Assembly: GCA_949297365.1 (NCBI GenBank)
Contig: CASFSL010000006.1
Location: forward strand, 1 to 42,582
Length of the DNA: 42,582 nt
Direction of reading: 5' to 3'
Source of the DNA: an uncultured Bacteroidales bacterium
Lineage (GTDB): Bacteria > Bacteroidota > Bacteroidia > Bacteroidales > UBA932
Each line of letters opens with the position of its first letter. Positions within the stretch are counted from its first letter, which is position 1. A program made the translations under genes and the position numbers. Shown in pieces: positions 31,738-39,242 of this stretch. Below the pieces are notes generated by a model that saw only the letters and a program-made list of their open reading frames with translations, searched no databases and was not told the origin of the DNA.

Positions 31738-32085
31738 TCAGGCTGTCGCAGGAGGGCCTCTCCTGTTTTCCGTTTGAATATGGCACTGGGCCGCTCCGTC
31801 CTGCACTGAGGGTACGGACAGGTCTCCGCACAGGGGCAGGAAGACTGAGGGCAGATGGCCCTGCAGAATGTTGCCGTCAACGCTGAATGTCGAGAGGATC
31901 AGTATCGTGCGGGCCGAATCCCCGTCGTGGCTGTGTTCGTCATCGGCGAAAGGATGGGAGTGTACGATCTTGCATCCGTCTATGATGTGGGCATGAGGAA
32001 ACAGCGAGATGCTGCCCATGTATGCGAGAAAGAGCAAGGGCAGCAGCAGCTTGACGGCGATATGTCTTCTTATGAATTTCCTCAT
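31738..32085 (-). CDS. Small histidine-rich exported protein
   Basis: A 115-residue protein with an N-terminal hydrophobic segment (about 10-29) and the histidine-rich stretch FPHAHIIDGCKIVHSHPFADDEHSHD (split: H31, H33, H42, H44, H51, H53), with C38 and C86 nearby. This looks like a metal-binding site. No family is named with confidence. ATG 32085 was chosen over the TTG 9 bp upstream. A TATTTTTG box ends 6 bp before it. It sits upstream of the TonB receptor in the same direction, so a metal-uptake role is an inference from composition and position. Confidence 0.65.
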   Translation of the reverse strand: MRKFIRRHIAVKLLLPLLFLAYMGSISLFPHAHIIDGCKIVHSHPFADDEHSHDGDSARTILILSTFSVDGNILQGHLPSVFLPLCGDLSVPSVQDGAAQCHIQTENRRGPPATA

Positions 32086-32091
32086 GGTGCG

Positions 32092-32099
32092 CAAAAATA
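32092..32099 (-). promoter_or_regulatory. -7 element of the histidine-rich gene
   Basis: TATTTTTG on the minus strand, 6 bp before the ATG; a near-leaderless transcript is predicted. No clear -33 TTG. Confidence 0.5.
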
Positions 32100-32114
32100 A
32101 GGAAAAATCCGGAA

Positions 32115-32153
32115 TAAAAAAGGCAGCCGTCCCGGATGGCGGGAGACTGCCTT
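32115..32153 (-). terminator. Terminator of the CoA-transferase gene
   Basis: Minus strand: GGCAG/CTGCC outer arms (32122-32126 and 32147-32151) with inner TCCCG/CGGGA pairing, followed by TTTTTTA. Confidence 0.85.
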
Positions 32154-32176
32154 ATGCTGCTCTTGGCCGGAATATC

Positions 32177-33481
32177 TTAGCCTACGAAGTGATAGTGTGG
32201 GCCGAAGCGCTCGAAGGCCGCGCGGTCGAGCTCCTCCTGATGGTCGGGATGAGCGATGCTGATGATGGCCTTGGCTCTCTCCTGGAGGGACTTGCCGTAG
32301 AGGTCCACCGCACCGTACTCGGTTACGAACCAGTGGATGTGGTTGCGGGTGGTCACTACGCCGGCGCCGGAGGTGAGGATAGGGGCAATCTTGCTGACGC
32401 CCTTGTTGGTCACTGAGGGCATGGCGATGATGGCCTTGCCGCCCTTGGACATGGAGGCTCCGTAGACGAAGTCGATCTGGCCGCCTACACCCGAGTAGAA
32501 CTTGGTGCCGAGGGAGTCAGCGCATACCTGACCGGTGAGGTCTACCTGAAGGGCGGAGTTGATGGCTGTTACCTTGGGGTTCTTGGCGATGACGTAGGGG
32601 TCGTTGGTATAGCCTACGTCCATCATGGCCACCATGGGGTTGTCGTCGATGAAGTCATAGACCTCCTGCGAACCCATGAGGAAGGTGGATACCATCTTGC
32701 CGCGGTCAATGCACTTCTCTGCTCCATTGATCACGCCTTTTCTGACGAGTGGCAGTACGCCGTCGGCGAACATCTCGGTGTGGATACCGAGGTTCTTGTG
32801 GTCGCCGAGCTGGGCCAGTACGGCGTTGGGAATGGCGCCGATACCCATCTGCAGGGTGGCTCCGTCCTCGATCAGGGCGGCGCAGTTGCGTCCGATGGCT
32901 GTCTCGATGGGAGAGGGCTCGGAGAAGTGTGCGGGCTCCAGTTCGGAGTCGCACTCCACGAAGGTATCAATCATCGACAGGGGGATGATGGCGTCACCCC
33001 ATGCGCGGGGTACGTGCTTGTTGACCACTGCGATGACGTGCTTTGCGCATTCGACGGCGGCCAGGGAGGCGTCCACGGAGGTACCCATGGATACGTAACC
33101 GTGCTTGTCGGGGAGGGATACCTGGATCATGGCCACGTCGCAGGGCAGTACGCCGCTGCGGTAGAGTCTCTGGGTCTCGCTCAGGAAGATGGGGATGTAG
33201 TCGGCATAGCCGGCCTGTACGCTCTTGCGCACATTGCCGCCTACGAAGAATGCCTGATGGAAGAAGATTCCCTCATACTTGGCGTCGGTGTAGGGAGCGG
33301 GGCCCTCGGTGTGGAGGTGGTGAATCCTCACGTCCCTGAGTTCGCCTGCATCGCCTCTGCGGCAGAGAGCGTCGATGAGCACCTTGGGGGCTGCGGCCAC
33401 ACTGCTGAAATGAATATGGTCACCGGACTTCACGACCTTGACGGCCTCGTCCGCACTTACAAAATGGATATCTTTATGCAT
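32177..33481 (-). CDS. Acetyl-CoA hydrolase/transferase family protein
   Basis: A 434-residue CoA-transferase family I type protein. N-terminal half: GDHIHFSSVAAAPKVLIDAL, then VSLPDKHGYVSMGTSVDAS. The C-terminal half has the catalytic glutamate E236 in GIHTEMFADG, and the family blocks GVGGQIDFVYGASMSKGG and WFVTEYGAVDLYGKSLQERA. These enzymes swap CoA between acetate/butyrate-type acids (4-hydroxybutyrate CoA-transferase, acetyl-CoA:succinate CoA-transferase), typically in anaerobic fermentation. Which acid is used cannot be read. ATG 33481 was chosen over 33523. A -7 box lies 30 bp upstream and a terminator follows. Confidence 0.9.
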   Translation of the reverse strand: MHKDIHFVSADEAVKVVKSGDHIHFSSVAAAPKVLIDALCRRGDAGELRDVRIHHLHTEGPAPYTDAKYEGIFFHQAFFVGGNVRKSVQAGYADYIPIFLSETQRLYRSGVLPCDVAMIQVSLPDKHGYVSMGTSVDASLAAVECAKHVIAVVNKHVPRAWGDAIIPLSMIDTFVECDSELEPAHFSEPSPIETAIGRNCAALIEDGATLQMGIGAIPNAVLAQLGDHKNLGIHTEMFADGVLPLVRKGVINGAEKCIDRGKMVSTFLMGSQEVYDFIDDNPMVAMMDVGYTNDPYVIAKNPKVTAINSALQVDLTGQVCADSLGTKFYSGVGGQIDFVYGASMSKGGKAIIAMPSVTNKGVSKIAPILTSGAGVVTTRNHIHWFVTEYGAVDLYGKSLQERAKAIISIAHPDHQEELDRAAFERFGPHYHFVG

Positions 33482-33510
33482 ATGGTAGATTGTTGATAAT
33501 TTGCTTTCCG

Positions 33511-33518
33511 CAAAGTTA
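33511..33518 (-). promoter_or_regulatory. -7 element of the CoA-transferase gene
   Basis: TAACTTTG on the minus strand matches TAnnTTTG; -33 TTG not clear. Confidence 0.5.
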
Positions 33519-33544
33519 TACATTTTTCCTTATTGTTGTGATTT

Positions 33545-33577
33545 TTTGGGGATTCACAGAATATTTCAGTATATTTG
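33545..33577 (+). promoter_or_regulatory. Promoter of the FN3 lipoprotein gene
   Basis: TTTG (33545-33548), a 21-bp spacer and TATATTTG (33570-33577), then the ATG 31 bp later. Confidence 0.75.
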
Positions 33578-33608
33578 CAGGAAGAAAAAACTTATTGACC
33601 TTATATCT

Positions 33609-34952
33609 ATGAAAAGATTCCTGATTATGACTATGTGCGCTGTCGCCGCATATGTGAGCCTGTCGGTTGTCACATCGTGCGACAAGAACAACGGTGCACC
33701 TCCGATACTTATCGATACACCTGTGCTGACTGTCAGTGATGTTACGGCCAGTGGATTCACGGTCTCGTGGAGCCCTGTGGAACATGCTGCATCCTATACG
33801 TATGATCTTGACGGAACGGTGGAGGAGACTTCCGATACGTGCAAGGTCTTCGACAATCTCGCTCCCGGCACGTATAAGATCCGTGTCCGTGCCAACGCGG
33901 GTGACAATGCTGGTTTTATTGATTCCGAATATGCGGAGAAAGAGGTCGATCTGAAAGCGGGGGAAGATCCTGACAAACCGGAAGAACAGCCGACGGAGAA
34001 TATCAGGGCTGAGGCTTATTATGCCGGGGATTACTATGAGGCAGGCACGGGAAACGGCTGGATAAACTTCATAGAGGGCGATATAGAGGTCGAGGACTGG
34101 GGTGATGCTGTGGGAGAGGGACGGATCGTATGCCTGGACCTCAATTTTGATCTTCCGGACAATCCTGATTTTGCCGGATTGCCGGAGGGAATCTATGAGA
34201 TGGGTTCGGGGGACGGAGCTCCTTATACATGGAATGCTGACGGAAGCTCATACGTCATAAGTGCCGGAAGCGGGTATTCCGGAAACGGTGAGATTACCGG
34301 CGGCACAGTCACAGTCTCTTCTTTTGGAGAGGACGGGTACAGGATCGTCTGTGAGCTGAGTACGGAAGAGGGGGATTTTGAGTTTGAGTACAGGGGCAAG
34401 GTCTCTTTTATCAACCATTCGGGAGAGGGCGAGATGAGCAATCTGACAGGGGATTGCGAGGTAGCGGAGTTTACCCAGGGCAGTCAGACTTATCTCGGTG
34501 ATCTGTTTGAGACCGGAGAATCAGAGATGTACATGGTAGTGCTGGCGGATGATGACTATGACCTCAATACCAATTTCGGACTGGGGCAGTCAATAATCCT
34601 GTATCTCAATGTCCCCAACGGCTCTTCCGAAGGAGTCCCTGCGGGAACTTATGAGGGACTGCTGGATGCCTATACGGCTGTGTCGCTTCCGGCATGGACC
34701 GGCCTGAGCGGAATCTATGAGTACGGTACATACATGGGCTGCTGGTATTTCCACCTTCAGGAGCAGGTCGAGGCAAGATTTGTAGACGGTACGGTGGATG
34801 TGGCCGTGGACGGTGACACATGGGTGTTTGAGGGATATCTGCTGGACGGATACGGAAACACTGTCTCGTTTGTGTATGAGGGCGGGATGCTGTTTGCGGA
34901 TGAATATATGTACTCCCGGGCGGCCCTTGGCCTAAGGCAGTCCGGAAAATAA
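33609..34952 (+). CDS. FN3-domain lipoprotein with two repeat modules
   Basis: A 447-residue lipoprotein (lipobox VVTSC, C24). Residues about 36-115 form a fibronectin type III domain (TASGFTVSWSPVEHAASYTYDL, LAPGTYKIRVRA). Two copies of a module of about 150 residues follow (about 135-290 and 310-440), each with YYxGDYYE or YLGDLFET, a Gly-rich W/F turn, GLPEGIYEMG or GVPAGTYEGL, and a closing GTVTV/GTVDV ... FEYRGKV/FVYEGGM strand set. The same module occurs three times in the BACON lipoprotein at 36779. Function unknown; a surface binding role is plausible. The start was placed at the signal peptide, not at 33501. Confidence 0.72.
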   Translation: MKRFLIMTMCAVAAYVSLSVVTSCDKNNGAPPILIDTPVLTVSDVTASGFTVSWSPVEHAASYTYDLDGTVEETSDTCKVFDNLAPGTYKIRVRANAGDNAGFIDSEYAEKEVDLKAGEDPDKPEEQPTENIRAEAYYAGDYYEAGTGNGWINFIEGDIEVEDWGDAVGEGRIVCLDLNFDLPDNPDFAGLPEGIYEMGSGDGAPYTWNADGSSYVISAGSGYSGNGEITGGTVTVSSFGEDGYRIVCELSTEEGDFEFEYRGKVSFINHSGEGEMSNLTGDCEVAEFTQGSQTYLGDLFETGESEMYMVVLADDDYDLNTNFGLGQSIILYLNVPNGSSEGVPAGTYEGLLDAYTAVSLPAWTGLSGIYEYGTYMGCWYFHLQEQVEARFVDGTVDVAVDGDTWVFEGYLLDGYGNTVSFVYEGGMLFADEYMYSRAALGLRQSGK

Positions 34953-34967
34953 TCGGCAAGTTACGTT

Positions 34968-34998
34968 TTTGGCAAGTCGGCGGGTATTGCTATTTTTG
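34968..34998 (+). promoter_or_regulatory. Promoter of the second TPR/AraC regulator
   Basis: TTTG (34968-34971), a 19-bp spacer and TATTTTTG (34991-34998), then a 25-bp leader to the ATG. Confidence 0.7.
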
Positions 34999-35023
34999 CG
35001 CATTATTTCAGTGAACCTGTCTT

Positions 35024-36688
35024 ATGCGAAAGTACCTTATATGTTTTCTTCTCCTGCTGCCTTTGCTGTGCCGCTGCTCCTGTTCTGATGCTCCGCGTTC
35101 AGAGGCACTGTCGGATGACAGTCTGGACGTGTATCTTGCACAGATTCAGGACTGTTTCTCACGACAGGACTTTGATGCGGCATTGAAACTGTCATATCAG
35201 CTCAGGAATAAAGGTGAAAGCGAGCATGATGGGAGAGCTCTGCTTTACGGATACGTGTATATCGCACAGTGCTACGGAGGAATCAACAGGGTTGATTCAA
35301 TGTCTCTGTACTTTGGCAAGGCATTGCCGATGGCGGAGAAGAAAAATGATTACTGGGCTTTGGCAACAATTTACAATTCGCTGGGAGGCAATACGGCTTT
35401 CGGAGAAGGAGACTATTCTCAAGGGATTGCCTATCTTATAGAAGCATTGCGGTATGCTGAGAATATACGGGATACCTCCAGGCTGATGCTGGTCAAGAAC
35501 AATCTTGCGATGGCATATTGTTTTATAAATGATTCAACAGGTCTGATTTATGCACAGGATGTCTATCGGAACGGTGTGGATAATAACAATATCTACAGAA
35601 TATTTCAAGGAGCGATGATATCAGCTAACCTGTATTGGATGATGCGTGATACGGCGAATGCTCTGCGGTATGTAAAAGAGGCGCTTCCTTATGTGGAGAT
35701 GTATGACCAGTCTCGTGAAGTCTATGTGCTGTATGCGGATATTCTCCGTGATATTGGAAAAAAGGACAGTTCTGTCATATATTATAGAAAAGCGTTTCAG
35801 GAACAGTCCGGATCGGGCATATACTCAAAGGCTGATCTGTATTTGGGATATGCCGAGTTTTTGAAAGAAGACAGAAGGTATGATGATGCGGTCAGTGTTT
35901 TGATGGATGGCCTGCATATGATGGATTCTGTAAGATCTCCTGCAAAAAAGCCCATGATGTACCTGAGTCTGTCGGGAATATACGAGGATATGGGTGAGCT
36001 TGGTACTGCACTGACATATTACAAGCAGTATAATGAAGAGGCCAACAGACAGCTTAATCTGGAAATAGAGAGGAAAATCAGCAGTATACGCAGGGAGTAT
36101 GACAAGCAGAAGCATGAGGTGGAGCTGCTGGAGTGGCGCAATAAGTACAACCTTGCGGTGATGGCTTTTGTCTTTGCAGTGTGTGTGTTTGTTGGGTTGT
36201 ACCTGCTGTATCGCAGTAAGGTGAAAAATTACCGTCAGTTATTGAAGCAGCATCAGACCATATTGGAGCGTCAGGAGACGCGCCCGGCTCAAACAGCAGC
36301 TGTGCCGATGCCTCAGGACAAGATGAAGGAAATGTATGACAGGCTGGAGAAACTTATGTACGAGCAGGAGCTGTACCGCCAGAGCGATCTGTCGAGGGAC
36401 AAGGTCGCGCAGATGCTGTCCACGAACAGAACCTATCTGTGTTCCGTAATCAAGTCGTTCACCGGTATGACCTTTCCGTATTACGTGAATTCTTTCCGCA
36501 TAAACGAGGCCGTCAGGATTCTGTCCAATCCAGAGGACAACACTCCGATTAAGGCCATAGCCGGCAATCTGGGATACAATAATCTTACGACTTTCTACCG
36601 TCTTTTCGAGGCTGCTAAGGGTATGCCGCCGTCAAAATACCGCGAAACAGTTATACAAAACGCCAATTTGGCGGATTGTAAAAAGTAA
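35024..36688 (+). CDS. Lipoprotein-anchored TPR / transmembrane / AraC-type regulator
   Basis: A 554-residue protein of the same design as the one at 6743. Hydrophobic start with a cysteine-rich lipobox-like end (LLCRCSC, C16/C18/C20). TPR-like helical pairs from about 35 to 345 (NSLGGNTAFGEGDYSQGIAYL, DDAVSVLMDGLHMMDSV, GELGTALTYYKQYNEEANRQ). Coiled coil about 345-372, transmembrane helix about 375-396, second coiled coil about 430-455. C-terminal double HTH about 455-545 with KVAQMLSTNRTYLCSVIKSF and IKAIAGNLGYNNLTTFYRLF. It has its own promoter and lies 90 bp before the BACON lipoprotein gene, the likely target. Confidence 0.82.
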   Translation: MRKYLICFLLLLPLLCRCSCSDAPRSEALSDDSLDVYLAQIQDCFSRQDFDAALKLSYQLRNKGESEHDGRALLYGYVYIAQCYGGINRVDSMSLYFGKALPMAEKKNDYWALATIYNSLGGNTAFGEGDYSQGIAYLIEALRYAENIRDTSRLMLVKNNLAMAYCFINDSTGLIYAQDVYRNGVDNNNIYRIFQGAMISANLYWMMRDTANALRYVKEALPYVEMYDQSREVYVLYADILRDIGKKDSSVIYYRKAFQEQSGSGIYSKADLYLGYAEFLKEDRRYDDAVSVLMDGLHMMDSVRSPAKKPMMYLSLSGIYEDMGELGTALTYYKQYNEEANRQLNLEIERKISSIRREYDKQKHEVELLEWRNKYNLAVMAFVFAVCVFVGLYLLYRSKVKNYRQLLKQHQTILERQETRPAQTAAVPMPQDKMKEMYDRLEKLMYEQELYRQSDLSRDKVAQMLSTNRTYLCSVIKSFTGMTFPYYVNSFRINEAVRILSNPEDNTPIKAIAGNLGYNNLTTFYRLFEAAKGMPPSKYRETVIQNANLADCKK

Positions 36689-36709
36689 TAATTTGTATTC
36701 TCGTATAAA

Positions 36710-36761
36710 CAATATAATATTGAATTGTGAAATCAGTTTGAGAAATTCACAGCAATTCAAT
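36710..36761 (+). promoter_or_regulatory. Inverted repeats upstream of the BACON lipoprotein gene
   Basis: CAATAT-A-ATATTG (36710-36722) is a perfect palindrome. ATTGAATT (36719-36726) pairs with AATTCAAT (36754-36761), and GTGAA (36727-36731) with TTCAC (36746-36750), with a 3-nt bulge. This occupies the 90-bp gap between the regulator and its neighbour, so it is a candidate operator or leader structure. No TAnnTTTG is obvious. Confidence 0.45.
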
Positions 36762-36778
36762 AATTAAAACTTAACGAG

Positions 36779-38623
36779 ATGAGATCATTAAATTTTGCAA
36801 TTCCGGCACTGCTGTGCCTGCTTTGTCTCCAGGCTTGTAAAAAGGAGACACCTGAGCAACCGCCTGTAGAGGATCCTGTATTGGAAATCACGACAGAAGA
36901 CATTACTGTTGACCCTTCAGGGAAAGAGTGCTCTGTATCCTATACCCTTACCAATGGAGTTGAGGGCGGAACAGTGTCTGCACAGAGTCCGGCTGACTGG
37001 ATCGGGGATGTGAATGACGATGCCGAAGGTGTCGTGACTTTTACAGTCCTTCCCAATGATACGGAGTCGGACCGTTCTTCAAAACTCATAGTTACGTACA
37101 CTTATGGAGAAGGCCTGGCGGTAAGGGATTCAGTCAACATCACGCAGTCTGCGACATCCGTAAGCGAGCCTGAGTATAATTACGAGTTCGAGATGAAAGA
37201 ACTGTATGGGGTTTATTATGGTACGCAGTACGGACTGAACGGAGAATACAGTTATTTCATTACGCTGTCCGATCTGCCTTACGGCTCGGACGGGTACAGT
37301 CAGCCCGGCGGTACCTATTATATATTGGATATGTTCGGTCCGGCTCCTGAAAGCGGCAGTTTCATGTGTCCTGTAGGAACGTATACGCTCGGAGAGCCAG
37401 GTGCCACTGCCGAGTTTACATTTACACCTGATATCTCATTTGCAGCGACAATAGCGGAGGACGGAGAATCCCGTACAATGAATGTGACCTTTACAGAAGG
37501 TACTATAGAGGTCGGTAAGGATGAAAGCGGCAATTATGTGATAGATGCGGAGTTTGTGGACAATAATGGTGACACTCATCACATCACCTATATCGGAGAT
37601 GAAGGAACGTGGAAAGACGATTCTGCTCCTGAACTCCCTCCTTACGGAACCTTGGACAAGGACTTGAATATGGTGCCTACGACAGCCACATCCGAGTTTA
37701 TAGCAGCTACCGGTTCAAAAGAAATAATGACTGTCCTGTTTGAATTTACTGATATGCCTGTGGATGCTGACGGTAATGTGACTCCTCCGGGAAGCATTCT
37801 GACAATGGAAGCATTTATGCCTTATGATGAGAACGGATATATAGCACATGGGGATTACGAGATTCTTGAAGGAAACCGGACCTTTATTCTGATACCGGGT
37901 TCAGTGGAGGATTTTTTCGGAACACCAGCACCATTGGGAACATATGTGGAGTATATTGATGAGACAGGATATCCTTATTACGGAGCTATATCTGCAGGCA
38001 CAATGACAGTCTCGGGCCCCGGATACGGATGGTATACTATAGAATGGAATTTTACGACCGCTGAGGGATATAGTATTACCGGTTCATGGACGGGCAACCT
38101 TCCGACTGAGATGCCGAGTGAGTTCTCCACCTTGGAGTCGGATTATACACTTGACTTGTCCAACGTAGAGGTCAGTGCCACATATTACGGAGACTGGTAT
38201 GTGAACGGAGGCGGGGACTGGCAGATTACGATGTATCCTCCGCTAGGAACGACTGGTGGAGACGGTGTGATCATAGATGTCAATACCGAGAAACTTGGGT
38301 ATGATGCCGGTCTTCCTGCAGGAACATATAAGGCAGGAGCGGATGATTTTCCGGATCCAGCTTACCCTGAAGTCGGAGAATACCGCAGAGGATTCCTCAG
38401 TTACACTGGAAAACCTCAGGGAACAGTGTATGTGGGAGATCTTGACGGCATGAGAAATCCGGGAGAGATGGCTCCGGCGACTGAGGGGGACTTGATAATA
38501 ACCCATAACGATGACGGAACATATACATTTGAGTTCAGTTTCCTCGATGATATGGGACATACCTGGGACGGAGAGTGGACAGGATATGTAACGCTCGGCA
38601 AGTATCCTTTCGCAACCGAATGA
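36779..38623 (+). CDS. BACON-domain lipoprotein with three repeat modules
   Basis: A 614-residue lipoprotein (lipobox CLQAC, C20). A BACON-like domain at about 32-125 ends in DSVNITQSA. Three copies of the module found in the FN3 lipoprotein follow, at about 138-273, 283-445 and 455-610. Shared marks are VYYGTQYG / TYYGDWYV, a Trp- or Tyr-rich strand, a proline/glycine turn ending PVGTYTLG / PAGTYKAG, and a closing GTIEVG ... GNYVIDAEFVDNNGDTHHITYIG type strand set. It starts 90 bp after the TPR/AraC regulator and ends 1 bp from the convergent metallopeptidase gene, with no terminator between. Glycan binding is suggested by BACON but not shown. Confidence 0.75.
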   Translation: MRSLNFAIPALLCLLCLQACKKETPEQPPVEDPVLEITTEDITVDPSGKECSVSYTLTNGVEGGTVSAQSPADWIGDVNDDAEGVVTFTVLPNDTESDRSSKLIVTYTYGEGLAVRDSVNITQSATSVSEPEYNYEFEMKELYGVYYGTQYGLNGEYSYFITLSDLPYGSDGYSQPGGTYYILDMFGPAPESGSFMCPVGTYTLGEPGATAEFTFTPDISFAATIAEDGESRTMNVTFTEGTIEVGKDESGNYVIDAEFVDNNGDTHHITYIGDEGTWKDDSAPELPPYGTLDKDLNMVPTTATSEFIAATGSKEIMTVLFEFTDMPVDADGNVTPPGSILTMEAFMPYDENGYIAHGDYEILEGNRTFILIPGSVEDFFGTPAPLGTYVEYIDETGYPYYGAISAGTMTVSGPGYGWYTIEWNFTTAEGYSITGSWTGNLPTEMPSEFSTLESDYTLDLSNVEVSATYYGDWYVNGGGDWQITMYPPLGTTGGDGVIIDVNTEKLGYDAGLPAGTYKAGADDFPDPAYPEVGEYRRGFLSYTGKPQGTVYVGDLDGMRNPGEMAPATEGDLIITHNDDGTYTFEFSFLDDMGHTWDGEWTGYVTLGKYPFATE

Positions 38624-38624
38624 C

Positions 38625-39242
38625 CTATTTCAGGAGGAAGTCGATCATGTCGCGGTGTTCGCAGTAGGCGATGTCGCTCTTGAACTTTTCCTCGTTGGCA
38701 TCCTCCCCAAGCAGGACCGACAGGTAGGCCCAGAACCCCTTGCGGTGGTTGAGGTGCCTGAGGTGAGCCAGTTCATGCAGCATGACGGCATCTGACATCC
38801 TCTTGGGAAAAAGTGCCAGCTTAGGCGACAAAGTGATGTCTTTTAGAGAACTGCACTGTCCGAGAATGTCTTTAGGAAGCGTCTCCACGCTGACATTCCT
38901 GCAGTGCAGTTTTTTTTCGCGTTCCAGCTCGTGCAGGCGCACAGGCAGGACAGCCGAGGCCACCTGCTCCACGAACTTCTTGATCTGCCCGCGCAGCCAC
39001 TGCTGTATGCCGAGACGGTTGAAGTCCGTGCTGTCGGAATAGTAGAAACGCAGTGTGTCTGGACCGGTCTCCCGCAGGATGCCGGGCCGTTTTTGGAAAA
39101 GATATACTTCCCTGTTCGGGGATGGGAAGCCGGCCTCGTGCTCCAGCAGCGACAGGTCTATGGCAATCCACTCTACTCTCAGATAGGGACTGCTCAGACG
39201 CAGACGGGGATTGATGAGAAACGGCAGATCCTTGAATGTCAT
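38625..39242 (-). CDS. YgjP-like zinc metallopeptidase (M48-related, DUF45)
   Basis: A 205-residue protein. The zinc site H156-E157-L-A-H160 followed by H166 (HELAHLRHLNHRKGFW) is the YgjP-family hallmark. The upstream helix QQWLRGQIKKFVEQV and the stretch CSSLKDITLSPKLALFPKRMSDAVML fit the family; the usual 230-240 residues are slightly shortened. No signal peptide. The start overlaps the stop of the ViaA-like gene (ATGA), so it is the third gene of a RavA-ViaA operon. The substrate is unknown. Confidence 0.85.
   Translation of the reverse strand: MTFKDLPFLINPRLRLSSPYLRVEWIAIDLSLLEHEAGFPSPNREVYLFQKRPGILRETGPDTLRFYYSDSTDFNRLGIQQWLRGQIKKFVEQVASAVLPVRLHELEREKKLHCRNVSVETLPKDILGQCSSLKDITLSPKLALFPKRMSDAVMLHELAHLRHLNHRKGFWAYLSVLLGEDANEEKFKSDIAYCEHRDMIDFLLK

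Noticed and set aside
31607-31831. Extended start of the TonB receptor (ORF to 31831)
   Set aside because: The signal peptide begins at 31606; the extra part lies over the intergenic hairpin and the histidine-rich gene end.
33501-33608. Longer start for the FN3 lipoprotein
   Set aside because: It overlaps the promoter and the signal peptide clearly starts at 33609.
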